From Phoebastria nigripes (lineage: Eukaryota > Chordata > Aves > Procellariiformes > Diomedeidae), in NCBI GenBank assembly GCA_035582835.1, contig JAYKAV010002766.1:1878754-1942753 (forward strand): a stretch of 64,000 nt of DNA, written 5' to 3'. Below, one piece after another: positions 46,859 to 59,985 of this stretch. Position numbers and translations under genes: made by a program. Each line of letters opens with the position of its first letter. The stretch's first letter is position 1. Under the pieces are notes generated by a model. That model was given only the letters and a program-made list of their open reading frames with translations, did no database searches and was not told the origin of the DNA.

Positions 46859-47589
46859 ATTGCATCCATACCACCACTGCCGACAAAAAGTTACATAATG
46901 AGATAACTTCAGTTTAATTTAGGCTTTATGATTTTCGCATCTTGGTGCGGAATCTCATCAATGTTGTTTTTAAAAAAGGTCTCTTTTTGTGTTCATTGTG
47001 ACATGATACAGAGAACCTTCAAAGCAGTTGTAAGTAAAAAGGAGTCATTATTTTTGATAAATTATGAACCATGGTCAGGGTAAGGAGTAGCTCAATCTGT
47101 CCTTCCTCTCTTAGGACTTAAACACAAAAGGAAAACAAGATTTCAAGCTTTTCAACATTGAATCAGTGATAGAGACAGTACACATACATTTTTAAGTGAC
47201 ACTAAGGTCACTGAACATTCATTCTTAGAGAAGGGGTCATACTAACGTGGCAATTATTGATTTTTTTTTTTTTCCGCCTAACCCAGAGGCTCTCTTTTCC
47301 TGTGTGTGTGTTTGTACATTTCTTATTCCAGTTTTCCCTTTTCCTCCTGCTTCAACCTATTGTGATTTTTTTTAGGTGATTAAGTCATATAATCATAGAA
47401 TGACCAAAGGAAGGTTTCACAGTGCAGCGCTGTAAATGAGAGCCCCTAGTGCCCAGGGATGCCCTTTCCTAAACTGCAGCCTTACCTGCAGCACGCAGGG
47501 AACATGGCTCAGGGGCTCATCAGTAAAACTGTCTTCATGTTTGTGTAGACATGGCTAATCCCAGGAAGAGATTTGTGATTACAGTGGTT

Positions 47590-47660
47590 TGAGTCTTGGG
47601 GCTAAACTTTAACTGATATAAATCACTAAATTGTCATTGAAATCAGCTGGAACAGAAGGC
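47590..47660. repeat. Possible old interspersed repeat fragment
   Basis: 'Actttaactgatataaatca' followed by 'ttgtcattgaaatcagctgg' resembles a short sauropsid repeat with a 'tgatttacaccagct' and 'cattgaagtcaatgg' pattern, which I know from bird and reptile non-coding DNA. The assignment is tentative. A similar weak trace is visible near 52690-52760. Confidence 0.35.
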
Positions 47661-50600
47661 TTTGGAATAACAGCCCCAAGTGGGATGTGAAAGGCTAGAA
47701 TGACTCTGGGGGATGGAGAAAGCAAAGGCTGGGGCTGTGGAGGATCAGCCAGGANATGCTAAGCACAATGAAGACTTGTAGATGAGCTTTAGGCTGAGAA
47801 CGAGACTCCGCTGATGTTACTGAGCTATCAGTGGGTACACCACTAACCATCACTAGTTAGCTGAATCTTAGCTGTGTGAACAGGCATTAGTCAGAGGGTC
47901 GGCTGTCACAAAGAAGTGGGTCTCTGCTGGGGGACTGGGCAGACCCGCGTGTCAGCCCTGCCTCTGCGTGCTCCCCGCTGGGTGCAGGGCTCCAGCCCCG
48001 TGCTGCTTTTAGATAGGCTTCTACTTTCAAAGTGCCGGTGTAGCACTTTATCTTCTCCTGCTGAGACACCCAGTGTCTCTATTAGCTCGATAATTACTCA
48101 CCAAAGTTCCTGTTTTCATAGCAGTGATAACAGTTGTTAATCACATGCTGTGCTAGGATTATACTTCCTATGCCAATCCCATGCATTATTCTGAAAACTT
48201 GACACACACCAACCCGGGAAGTATATTAATGCAACTGCAGCAAGTCATTAAGCTTTACTTATGGTGGGTGTTAAGTGTGTGAAGATGGAAGTCACGTTCA
48301 AAGATATCTAATGGGGAATCACAACAGTCTTATGGACAGCAAGTTCATTCACCCGTTTTTCATCTGGGGAGAGGATCACAGCTGGCAGAGAAATGGGATG
48401 AAAGTGGCCATAAAGAGAGCAGCAAGCAGCAGAGGAGCAAAAAGACAATACTGGGTTGTTGATAAATTCCTGAAACTGCAGGGACGACTAGTGTTGGGCC
48501 ATGAGGGAAAGTATCAACACTGCATAGACTGGACGGGGTTTTCTGAACCAGAGAGGACTAAACTGATACAATTAGTGAAACAGGTGAGCTGATGCTGCAG
48601 AAACCAGTACTTATTAGAACATTCTCTAAAAATAGCTCTGGTTTAAGTCAGTTTGTGTCAAGCAAAGTAACAATAGAGTAACTCTCTGCAGTCTGTCCAT
48701 CTGTTACCAAGTGAGAAAAATAAAGGCAGACTACACAGACAAATAGCTAGCATATCTTTTCATAGAAAAGAAAAATTCATAGTAAGTCATCTTGTGTTTG
48801 TATGTGAAGCATCTCTTTCAGTTTCACCAGCACAAGATGGAGAACTGATTTCTGCCTAACTTACATCTGCCTGAGCATAAAACCAGTTTAAAACACCTAA
48901 CTCTCAGCAGAGCGATGGCATTGTACGAGTATCTCGTAACTGCCCCTGAATATACATGTGCCATGTGATGGTCAGTCATGAAACATTGAGTTTGAGGTGT
49001 TGCATTATTGCTCAGTATTGTTTATTGCAAAGTACAATGTAGTGGAAGCAGGGCTGAAGGGTCTGTAAAGATCAAATGATAAATGGGAAGAGAAACTCGC
49101 GAAAGAGTCTTGCAAAAAAGATGTCAACAAAATCTGAGGTATAGGGAAAAGATATTTNAATTCTCACCAACTTAATACTGATGGTAGTCCTTGTTGACAG
49201 TCCTTTTAGTGCCCAGTCCTTAACAGCTTTGCCTGGCAGGCAGGGAAATACTAAGCAGGAAAATGCTAGCCAAAATGTAGCATAGGATCTAAAAAGTCTC
49301 CTACTGGGAGTACAAAGCTGGTATCACAGGTGGGATATGTTCAGTAGACCTGCACTGGTCATGGACCTATTCCATAAATATCTATATCTAATCTAACTAT
49401 AGATCTCTAGAATTCAGTTAATTCTGGTATTCACTAATCTAAAATACTCTGAAGGATTTCTCATGCAGCCTGATGTTCTTTTCAGGTAGCTGGAATGTGG
49501 CACGGTGGTGATAAAATCTCTTGCTAAACATCCAGATTATGTGGATGTTTTGGAGATGCAAAAGAAGAGTAAGAGATTCAGGTGAGTGTTTAAGCAATTA
49601 GGGAAAGTTGCTGCTGAGGAAAACGGGGGTTTTCTTCCTTCTTTCTGAACCCCTGAAAGAATATCCTGAGTAGATCAGATCCAGCTCTGAAAAGACAACG
49701 TGGACTGTTAGTTGAGTGGTTAAATTTAACTCAGCAGCAAACGGTATTCCCCTTCAGTTTCCTGTGTTCATTGTCCTTTAAACATAAAGAGCACAAAAAC
49801 TCTCCAGTCCCACAGAGCGTCTTCCCCTGAAAACCAGGAGGGGAAAAAGGCCTGGAGGAGAAGACTTTTGTCCAGTGCACAGCAGAGCAAGGCTTCATTC
49901 TCATTAGGTGGTCCATGAACTCCCCAGGGAGCAGTAAGATGTGTGAATGGGACGCTGCGAGGTGATGGACTGTGCTGAAGGTTGCTGGCTGAACTTTCTT
50001 TTCTAAGTGTTTATCCAAAGCAAAATGTGGGGGCGGGGGTCAGGGGGAAGAGACAAAACACAGCTCAACAACAAAATGACTGCTGCAGGGAAGGAAAAAG
50101 CTGCTTTTATCGAATGATGCTGGCACAAACAAAAACAATTTTCTTCCCCTTTTGACTTAATTTTTCTCTACTTGTGTTTTGCACAATAAGGCCATTGCTG
50201 TTTCGGGCCAAACCATGGGGCAGCTTCTCCTGTTCCTTCTCCTGCTCTTGTCTATCAAGAGGGTTATTCAAGCCAATTCAGATGGGCCTGGTTATGACCT
50301 GGTGGACCCAGCCAGCACATCTTGGCTGCAGGAACTGATAGGCTTTGAATGTTGTTTGGCAGTGCTTGTTATAGATAGCATCTAGGGTTGGTTCTTTGGC
50401 TCTGCAACTACAAATACAGATTTGTTTGCTGACCCTGGGTTAGAAAAATCTCTTTAAGGCTGCTCTCCAAACAGAAGGGATCATTTTGAGAAACCTCTCT
50501 TTGCACTGTGCCTGTGTCTGCCTGCCTTAGATGAATGGAGATGCATCCTGCTTTATTTCTCTTCATATGGCATGGATGGGATGAGGGAAGGACTGCTGGG

Positions 50601-51639
50601 AGTACTTTGCATCTCCAAGTGCAATATTGTCGAGACTTCTCCCGTTTTCCCCTTTATTTCTGTGTGTCACAAAGTCTTTTGCTGACCAGCAGTGATCACC
50701 TGTCTGACTCCAGCCTCTCTCAGGCTCTGCTGTTCAGAGAAGCATGAGGATGTTTACCTGTCTTTAATGTCCTTTGTCTCACCAGGAAGTCTTCTATAGC
50801 CAGATCTGACGTTCTAACTTGAGGGGTAGCTGTGATTCTTGGTGAAAAGGGCTATCAAAATGTTTCAGGTGAAACAACTGGAGATGGGAGATCTCCTTTT
50901 TTACAGAGAAGATTCTTAGATTTAGTAAGCCCAACTGGAGATGCCTGTTCCTATGTCAGGGTTGGGAGGGGGCTGCTGAGAAACCAGAACCCAAATGGCT
51001 TGATTTCTTCCTCTTATGCTCTGCAGCAACAGCAATCTGAAAAAAAAGAGTAATTGGGTCAGGTGAAAACAGGCAGTGAGTCCGCAGCTGTGCCCAGCCA
51101 GCTGAAAATCCTTGGATTCTGAAAATGAAACATGAGAAAGCTGACTTGTGGGTCTGTGATTGCAGTCTGTCCAGTGTGTTGTTCTCGGCGACCTTGCTGA
51201 AGAAGTCAGACCCTTGTCCACCCAGAGAAGCCCTATGTTACAGCTTCAAAGTAAAGAAATGAAGTATGTACAGTGACATATCTAAAAGCAGGAGAAAGTC
51301 TCATTATCAGAGGCAATATGATTCAGTCCTGTTCTCAGCGTTGTGGTAATGTCTGTCACTCACTGCACAAGGGTGCTTCTCTCTTTATCCTGTAACCTTA
51401 TTGCCTGGCATCTACAAAGCAATGGTTGTTTGCCAAACATAGGAGTTGGGGATAAACAAATTTGTTATGTAACTTTTCAATTGCCAGGAAATGTGATGAT
51501 TTTTGACTCCTGCTGTCTGACTTGAGTAATGGATTCAGGATAGAGAAGGTGCCTACAGAAATGAGTAGCTTTCGTTTATTTCAGGACACAGTTGACATCG
51601 TAAATAATCTTAAAAGGCCAAAATCTGCAGTTAGGGGTA

Positions 51640-51780
51640 AATAACTGTGACTCTCTGGTCTGGCCTGTAACATTGCTAATGTTTATTTACCATTATAACT
51701 TAAATTGTTACAGCAAACTGCTTAATAATTGCTATGCGTAATGCCCTGAGCTATCTGGCTAGAACAGACAGAAGCCACCA
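51640..51780. other. AT-rich segment with forkhead-type motif
   Basis: GCTAATGTTTATTTACC (51675-51691) contains a good forkhead (FOX) core, followed by TTAAATTGTTACAG and TTAATAATTGC. The stretch has no frame of 60 or more codons and no recognisable repeat. Candidate enhancer-type DNA; conservation is untested. Confidence 0.22.
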
Positions 51781-52089
51781 TGCATTATTCACAAATGTCC
51801 TTTAGGACCTATCGGAGAAACCTACTACCCTGACACATTCATTAGCAAGAGATAATGGTTCTGAGCAGCATTATTAGTGGCCTTTCTTCTTTCTTCTGCA
51901 TCCTGTGGCTGAATTTCTAGTTACAGACACCATGGACATAGAACTTCTGTTCAGCCCATGCTGGGACCAGCTTTACTAGAGAGCCTTGTCCGGGTTTTCA
52001 GATGTCCAGGTCTCTGTGTGTGACTGCCCTGTGGCAAGTGGATGTCACTAAGTGGCAATGGAGAACTTTAAAGATTCTTATCCTGACTG

Positions 52090-52179
52090 GCTGTGCTGCA
52101 CTTGTCAGACATGGGCATGGTGGTGTTGGGTTGGACTCGATGATCTTAAAGGTCTNTTTCAACCTTAATGATTCTATGA
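52090..52179 (+). mobile_element. CR1 LINE, 3' terminal fragment
   Basis: The segment contains GGACTCGATGATCTTAAAGG (52133-52152) and ends in GATTCTATGA (52170-52179). These are the hallmark conserved 3' untranslated end and terminal repeat of avian CR1, the region recognised by the element's own reverse transcriptase. Only about 90 bases are recognisable, so it is a severely 5'-truncated, non-coding copy, as most CR1 insertions are. The plus orientation follows from the terminal repeat lying at the right end. One N falls at 52156. Similarity fades left of about 52090. Confidence 0.92.
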
Positions 52180-55100
52180 CAGTCCCAGTGCTTCAGTGTC
52201 TGGTGGTCTTTAAAGACTGTTCTTAATTTACTTTGCAATCAAAAGGAATATTATAGGAAGTTATTTGAGTTTGTGAAGCACAGGGAGAGCAAGAAGATGC
52301 TATCTAGATGCAAAATTATTTTATTTTTAAAAACTCTTTTTGTTTAAATTATGCCTCATCTCAGGGGTAGTTTAAAGTGCATAATAGTCCATAGAACAGT
52401 TGTGCAGACTTGATGCATTATGATATTTTTATGTACTGTTTGAAGAATTACAAATGGAAGGGTTTACTTTCTTTAAAACACTTTCCATTTAAAAGGCATA
52501 CAGCTACATCCGATACCAGATGGTTTTGTTATGAATAACAGAAAATAAGTGAATAGTGCGATGCGACTTCTCCATGATGTTTTGAAGTTCCCCTATCCCA
52601 AAGTACTTATCAAAGCTATGTGAAGTATTTTGAATTAATGACTAAACTTACTGGTAATGCAGTGATTGTGTTAAGCACACACTCAGATGTTATGGGCCTG
52701 ATCCTGGGCTGATTTGTCCGTGTTGCTCTGTTGAAGTAAAGAGAGGGATCAGCTGAAATGCACGTGCATTAGCAAGTACACCAGCGCTGGTATTAAATAC
52801 ACTGGCAAAACCCTGAGAAGGCACTTGTGGAGTGCAGCAGCACATGGTGTTGCATGCCTGGGACAAAGCAAATCAGTCAAGCAGCAGAAGGGAAGTTACC
52901 ACACTGCCTGACCAAGTCAAAAGATGTTTTTCTGGGCTTATTCTGCAAGGTGCTGAATACCCTGGATTCCTGCCTGCCATCCACGGGAGCCAAGGGCAGA
53001 CAGTATCCCTGCAGGGTCAGACACTCCTTTATTGCAGGCCACTCAAATAATACTTTAAAGAATCTTTAGAAACAACTGCCTTAAAGTAAAACTCTGGCTA
53101 TTAATTGTAATTTATGTTGGGAAAGTTGAACAGAATCTTTGCTTTTCCAGAGTGTAATCAGTCATGTTTTGATATATACAAACAAAATAGCTCAGGGAAA
53201 GTCAGAGGGGAAAAACAATGACTAATGATCCTGTGCTCAGGCTGTGGATGCTGGTATTCCAATTCATCCCCTGCCACTCCAAGGTTACTTTCTCTTTCCT
53301 TTAAAGACCACTAAATCAGGAAGCTGCTTTTCTAGGGGATAAGTAAATCTTACAACTTAGCAATGGCATGTTTCTCTTGTGATCTGAGTATGTCTGGGTG
53401 TGAACTTGGGCAAAATGCAGTCTTAACTAAACTCTATCTTGAGTTCTGCAAAACTTGGATCTCAAGTGCTGTACTTGGCCAGGTTCACAAGAATTAAGAT
53501 TAGAGTCAGTCACTAGTTTAAGGCACATTAGCTCATGCCAGATGAGGATCTTAGGCCTTTGTTACCTGCAGTGTTACCAGCTCTCCTTGAACTGATCATA
53601 GCAGAGCCAGCCTTCAGCCTTTTGTCCAACTCATTAATGGATATAGAAACACAGAAAACATACACCATGCTCAGAATACCTGTTCAAGCCATGAGAAACT
53701 GGATAGAAATCAATGGAACTGCATTGTTCTCTTGATGTAAACTTCATGTTGTTAAAATCAGTATCAGAGTCTTGCAAAGAGCTGGGTGCAAGGTCAAAGC
53801 ACCTGGAGCTTGTTTTGTAATGGACTCACAGGGTAGCCTGTGCAACAGCTCTCTGCTGTCAAGGGATGTTTCACTTTGGCCTGCTGTGGGCTTCAGGCTA
53901 GACCCTGAATTTCACCTCCTCCACTCACTGTGCTAGTGCAAACCTCCAGTGTAGAAGCCGTAGAAAATACCATGCCAATGCAGTGCACGTTTTGACACCA
54001 GTGTAGCTTGCCTCAGCAGCTTTCTGGCCTGATCTCCTCTGTGATTTTATGCACGTGGCTGTGCACGATCAGTACCGACTCATGCCTCTGGCTGTGAAGG
54101 TCTGTCTCCTGTTCTTGGTGTTGATCACAATGACAGTTGTCATGTGCTAGCTGCTTACACCACTACACCTACGTGGTTACACAAATCCTCAGATCTTGAC
54201 AAGCTCTTAGAACATCCACTTTGTGCTCTGTGGGCAAATGTTTCTATGTGATGTGTACGTGCATGTTTGCACACGCATGTCCTTGCAATAGGTGATTTGC
54301 AAAGAAAGATGCTAGGCAACACAGACAACTTTGAGCATCATCTGTTGAGCAGCCCTAAACAGCTTGCATTTGTTTTGGAGTGAAAATCCTCCAACTGCTC
54401 TCATATCAACCCTGTAACATGATGTAACCCAAGATGCTGTGCTTCTGGAAACTAAGGCTTGCAACTGAAATGTCTGGGCACAAGGCTAATGTGATTGCTG
54501 AGATAAAATGCTGCATTCCTAAAATCACTGTGTGCCGAATACCTGCTGAGTGGCCTGGGTCAGATGCTGATGTCAGCTCCTCCGGCGTATTTCCACTCCT
54601 TCCAATGGATTATTCTGGCTTTGCATCAGAGACTGGCTTCTGGCCAAAGAGTTTTGCCTTTGGTCGGATCAGACAAGTTGATTCTTTAGGACAGACAAGA
54701 CCTTGCAGAATAGCTAAGGACCGCTGCAACCTGCTGTTTTCTTCACTGAGTGGGAAGACAGTATGGTGCTGTGGCTACTACGATCTAACCAGAAGGTAAA
54801 TCTGTGGGAAGAACGAGAGCACTGTCCCACTGAGGAACTGACGCTTTATTTTCGGTTTAATGGAGACACCTGTTACTTCGTGAGGTTTTTTCTCAGGCAT
54901 TAGTTGCATTAGTGTGACTTCCTAAAATGACGAGTATTTGTATTTGCATAAAGATCTGTGCATGCAACCATATGAATAAGCAATATTTTTATAGCCNGTG
55001 TATCCTGGGAAGCTGAGCTTGCTCTGACCTTAGCTGAGGCCTCAGGACAGAATGTGATTTTCTTGCAAGTTTTTGAGGTGTGCACGCCATGATTGGCCCG

Positions 55101-58100
55101 ATGTTCTGGCCTATCAAGCTTAGCCTCTTTGGGAAGAGGGAAATGCTGTATCTTAGAAGGCATAAAGTCCCTGCTGAGATCTTTTTGCTGTTTGGGTGTG
55201 ACAGGAGACGAAATGAGGTGCAGTGTTATAAGTCTGAACAAGTACATGGTTGTTCCTTGTCATTGAGAGCTGGGTCACTCTGGCTGCACATCTAATGCCT
55301 CTCTGACTTCTCAGCATTAATGAGGAGCAGAAGAGTTCTTCATCAATGATGCAGTTCCTGTTATCACATTGGAGAGGCAGGGATGCTACACAATACAGGA
55401 AAAAAGACTGGGGACACTTGAAAGAATAAATGCAATTTGAGGGAGCTATGTGGAGCCTGATAATAAAGCTGTGGTTGTCTCTCTTCTCCCTTTATTTAGA
55501 ACTACCTTGTNGCTGGGCTTAAAGTTTAAACAATAATACTAAAGAAAACAGAAATCAAATACCATACAAAGCAAAGTGCTTCAGTGCTTCCAATTTAACG
55601 GCTCGTGTGAGAACCTGAAAAGAATCATAGTNGATAATGAGTCATTTCATCTCAGTGACTGTTGATGAAAAGCTGCTGTTTGTCATTTCTGCTCTCGAGG
55701 GAATCTTCAAAGCCAGGGCAGTCGCCAGCTGGGGGCAGCTCCTGGGAAGGAAGGGCCAGATTCCTTTGAGGTCAGCACAAGAGCTACCTGTTGACTCCCA
55801 GGGACTTCAGATCAGACCTGGGGCATCTCATGTTCCACAGTGTGCTGCTCTGATGTATGTCCTGAAGGGTAAAGGGACCTGNGGCCAGCCAGCCCTGTTT
55901 AGTCCCCAGGAATTGTCTGACCAGACCTATCATAAGGCGCTCTGACACTGCCTCGTGGAGCTCTTGTCTTCCAGGCTTCTTTCACTGATTGCACTGGACC
56001 TGCAGGGTGTCACCTCTCAAGGTGACAAGTTCAGACACAGCAGTGACAGTAGCAGATCTTTTCAACCCGAACGGGTTCCTGTCACTTTTCCTGTCCTGCT
56101 GCCATTCTGGGTTGCTGGGAGAAGGCTGTGCCATGCAGCAGTCCTGAAATAGAGGAGAACAGAGAAGGTGAAAATAGGAAGGAGCTGGGGAAGAATTCCC
56201 GGATTGCTTTGGTCAGTGTAAATTCTTGTGTTGACAGAATGAAACCACGCTTCAAAAGAGACCCTATCAGTAAACTTTGTGTGTGGGTCAGACTTTGAGG
56301 ATATCTACTTGTAGGGAGGTTTAAGAAGTATTTTCCTGTCCACAGCATGGACAAACATCATGTAATCGAATCACAAGGCTGGGTAGGAAGGTGTTTGTAC
56401 TTTCCAGCCAAATTTATGCAAAGAGACCAAATAAATGATGCCCTGTGATATTTGTGCAGCCAAAGATGGTATTTGTCCATCCAAAGCCAGTTGTTACNAA
56501 CTCGGAGGACAGCAAATGTGTATAAACTTGCTCTTTAAAGGTAAGTTTTTAATTTTGGAGGTTCTTTGAAAATCTGGCCTGTATTTTCTGCCCAGACTGG
56601 CTTCTAAATCTCCACTGGGCAACCATACATTACAATTCATCCCTTCTGAGCTCTGTTTTGGAGAACTGAACAAGTTGAATCTCTACCTTTTAATGCATAT
56701 TACTGGGTAGGGTTTTCACAGCCAAGCTTCTTAAAATAGTAAATCTGAAAGGAAAATCCATTTTTAAATCATTAAAAGCATTAAAAATGACCTTTACCTG
56801 CTGCAAACGTAATCCGTTAATAATGTGTCTTGTACTGGACAGATAATGGGGATCTTCCACCCACGGATTAAGGGATTGTGCGAACTCAAAGCTGCTGATT
56901 TACTGAGAAAATATGTACTTTTTTAAAATAACAGGTGGAACCGTATAGGTACTAACACGTATACCGGGACACACTTCCATCTTGTGCCTATCCCAGATTT
57001 TAAAACTTGTTCTAACAGACACTTGTGCAAGTCTGCTGAGAGCTTGGCATTTCTGAGCAAGGGGTGATGATACAACAACTTTTTGGTTATTATGAGCATT
57101 TGCATCAGAATAGTATCTGGGGCCCTGAAACATGGATTAAGCTCTTTGTGTTCTTGGGACATATTTAAGGTGGCTTAAATTCAGGTTGCTGGTTTAACTT
57201 ATCTTGCTCTCCTATGTTCTAAAGGAAGAAAATCCAACAAGAAATAAAGTATATAAGNGTTTCTAGCTGTAACTCACGGTGTTTGCAGCGTGCAAAGCTT
57301 GGACAGCCTTTATGTTTTGGTGTGATCCTCTTCAGAAGTTCTCTGCTGTTTATCTTCACACAGGACACGAGTGGTCACCTTGTAGCTCTTGTCTGAAGTA
57401 GGAACAAAGAAGCTGTGGTTTAGTGGTCTGGATTTCTCTCTGGTGCCAGTCAGAGCAGTTTCCCTGCAGTCCTGCATTGACCTGTGTCAGCTGGGAATGT
57501 CNCCCAGAGTTCCCCAGGGACACGAGGGTGGCTGTGCTCCGAGAATTGTAATTAGATTTCAGAGTTAAAACATGCATCTTGCATTGGGTATGCTTCTGGT
57601 GTGATCCTGGAAGTACTGTGAAGAGCTGTAATAGCACAGACAGGATGGATTTCCCAGCTTTAAGTGAATGGGGAGAAGGCGGTGGATGTTAGCGGTGTCA
57701 CCCTCATCAATCTCAGCTTGCTCAAGTCACTTGCAAATAGAAGTTAAATGTTGAGAATGTACCAAGCAGCGCAGACAAAACCTTGCACAACACTTCTTAC
57801 GGCTGAGGAGGCTTCATGGTGGCTAGGATGTGTCAGGTTGATTTATCACACAGCTTCTGGAGAAAATAAACAATTCTGGTGGCAGAACAGAGCTTTCCTC
57901 ATTGAAGAGCCATCAGATTTGCCAGGACAGTAATGGGCCTGGGAGATAGCCCTAGGGGCGGGTAGAGCCAGGACTGAGAGCTGCCAGGTGAAATAGCAGC
58001 AAACACTGCCACTCATGGAGAGCTTGTTACTGCAGCGAACACAGGAGAAAACTGATATGCTTGTTTTCCTCTGTTATGGCTGCCTTCCCTCTCCTAGAAA

Positions 58101-58839
58101 TCAAAAGAAAATAAAGACCAGCTACTCTGAATATAAGCCTCATTTGGAGGGCTTACATAGCATGTGAGGGTTGCCAAGCCTTGGGACTGACCCCTCAGTG
58201 CACAATTTTCTGCTTGGACAGACCTTTCACAGGTGCGGGCTGGACCAGACCCATCTTATATGAGCCCTTGCGTTGTGTGCCTGTGACTTCATGTGACTTT
58301 GCTTGGGACAACTGGGGGCATGAGTCCAAATGACATCTGCTCCATCATGTATCTGCCCCGTAAGAAACACATTTTGAATCCCTTGGAAATCCTCAGCCTT
58401 TCTGTTAAGCAGGTGGCAGTGTGGTTTGTTCCATCTCCAATACAACTTGAGTCCAGCCTTGGGCTCTGAGCTATCGATCCAGCAACCTGTGACCTTCTGT
58501 GCTCCGCCAGCTACACCTACACGCCCAGATCGCTTATGAGGCTGATTCAGTGCTGGTGCTCAGTGCTACCCGCAGCCAGCGGTAAGCTGGGATCATGACT
58601 TCAGGTACTGTACAAGTGCATCACAAAAGGCAACTGAGAGCGGGGACTGCCCTTTTGTCCCAGGCTGCGTAGCCTTCAGCACTGCAGAATCTGGGGTCTC
58701 CAAGCACTATTGCCTTTCTAATAGTGATAACAGTAAGTGTGTCCAGCTCTTCTGTTGAGCCTCAGTAGGCAATCATCCTGATAATATTCATTAGACTTCT
58801 GAGATTCATCTCCCCCCATTTATTTCCTATTTCTTAACA
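52180..58839. other. Non-coding unique sequence, no gene recognised
   Basis: The longest frame is 121 codons (54434-54799, plus). Its last coding bases are followed by AAGGTAAAT, which could act as a splice donor, but I recognise no protein in it. The window 52690-52760 has a weak trace of an old dispersed repeat ('gggcctgatcctgggctgat'). Nothing else can be supported. Confidence 0.5.
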
Positions 58840-59000
58840 AGACTTGTTCCAAAGACAAGCCTTGTCATAATCCCCTCTCAAGGTGAAAGGAATTGCAACA
58901 GCAGCTCTATAAAAGGTGGAGGTGGTAGCAAACTCTGCAGCCATACTCTTCACAGAGGAAGCTTTGTGTAATCAATTAACACAGGGTTAACTCTCAAGCA
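58840..59000 (+). promoter_or_regulatory. Isolated TATA-box-like site in homeodomain-site-rich DNA
   Basis: CTATAAAAGG (58907-58916; TATAAAA at 58908-58914) is a close match to a core TATA box. Downstream the sequence holds GGAAGCTTTGTG, ATCAATTAAC and TGTAATTATG (58960-59020), which are AT-rich homeodomain-type cores. I see no coding exon to the right, so a working promoter is only a possibility. Such a match is expected several times by chance in 64 kb. Confidence 0.2.
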
Positions 59001-59814
59001 TGGCTGTGTAATTATGTCTGCCTTTTCTTTTGATATTCGCCTGGATTAATTATGTCTGAGTGTGGCTGAATGGATTCCTCCTAATGACAGACAAAGAGCA
59101 TCCTCTTCACCCCGGGGAAAGACACCAAACTGAGACAAAGACGACCTTCACCCAGAGTGTGACGAGTTGAGCATGGGACAGTGGGACAATTGGCTTCCAG
59201 AATTCGTGAATATGGAACAGGCTTTCTGGAGTTTGGAGGAGAGTGTCCTGGAGGAGGATGCCACATGCTTTCAGGATGAGGGGAAGAATATAATCCTCTA
59301 TACCAGCAGTTTCTACACAATGTAAATACTGTGTCATGTTGGTGTGTGTCATGTTTTGAATGTGGTGTTTTTACTGTGATCAAAGGAGCCGGGACTAACA
59401 GGGAATATATAAGATATCTGGTCTCTTATATTTCTGTCTGACTCTTGTATGATGTTAGGTGAATTGTTTTGTCTTTTCTCCTTCTGTGTTTCATTTCTAC
59501 ACTGACTGAGATCCTCCAAGCGAGGGCTAGATTTTGCTGTGCACTTAAGTAGTGCCTAATGTAATATCTGTGGCGAATGTTTCCAGATGCAGTACGCTCA
59601 TGTTGATGCCTGTTTGGCCGCCTTAGTTGTGTCCACCGTTGACTGTCTTGTTTCTACTTGCTGATGACTGTCTATGGTGCTCTCTGGGACCTGGCTAAGA
59701 CATAATTTCATCCAAGCTGTACTAATTCAGCTAAAGATTAGGCCTGTGTTTTCTTCCCTTGGAAACTAACAGTATTTAGGTTATCAGCTACTTAAAGATT
59801 AACAATGATCTGCA

Positions 59815-59985
59815 GCCACCAATAATAGACAGTACTGTGCTGTCGAATCGTGCTTCCAGAGCCTAGACTGTTATCCTCATGAGAAAACTGAGTTAGAGTG
59901 GTGAAAATAGTTCACCCAGCTCTCTGGTGAGCTGGCAACAGAGCAGAAGGTAAATCTAAGAGTTTCGGTGGGGACTCAGGAACTT
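59815..59985 (-). mobile_element. MIR-type SINE remnant, antisense
   Basis: 'Gttatcctcatgagaaaact' (59870-59889), 'gagttagagtggtgaaaata', 'gttcacccagctctctggtg' and 'agctggcaacagagcagaag' match the reverse MIR order: a TATCCTCAT block, 'gaaactgaggc', 'cttgcccaaggtcacacag', then 'gtggcagagc'. It is collinear over about 110 bases, with weaker flanks. Confidence 0.68.

Larger units (their letters stand above)
46859..52089. other. Non-coding unique sequence, no gene recognised
   Basis: No frame of 60 or more codons occurs from 46918 to 47886 or from 48593 to 49730. A 68-codon frame at 50179-50385 has an internal ATG (50215) that starts a hydrophobic leucine run resembling a signal peptide, but it ends after 57 more codons and shows no domain. 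A 105-codon frame (48275-48592) is unrecognised. I see no RNA gene. Confidence 0.5.

Noticed and set aside
46495..46869. 124-codon minus frame with phenylalanine/glycine runs
   Set aside because: It is produced by the A/C-rich low-complexity tract at 46770-46858.
47383..47410. ATCATAGAATGACC-like stretch as an antisense CR1 3' end
   Set aside because: Only about ten bases fit the CR1 terminal pattern, and the adjoining sequence does not continue the element.
54434..54799. 121-codon plus-strand frame ending at a donor-like AAGGTAAAT
   Set aside because: No matching acceptor with coding sequence and no family. A single donor-like site is common by chance.
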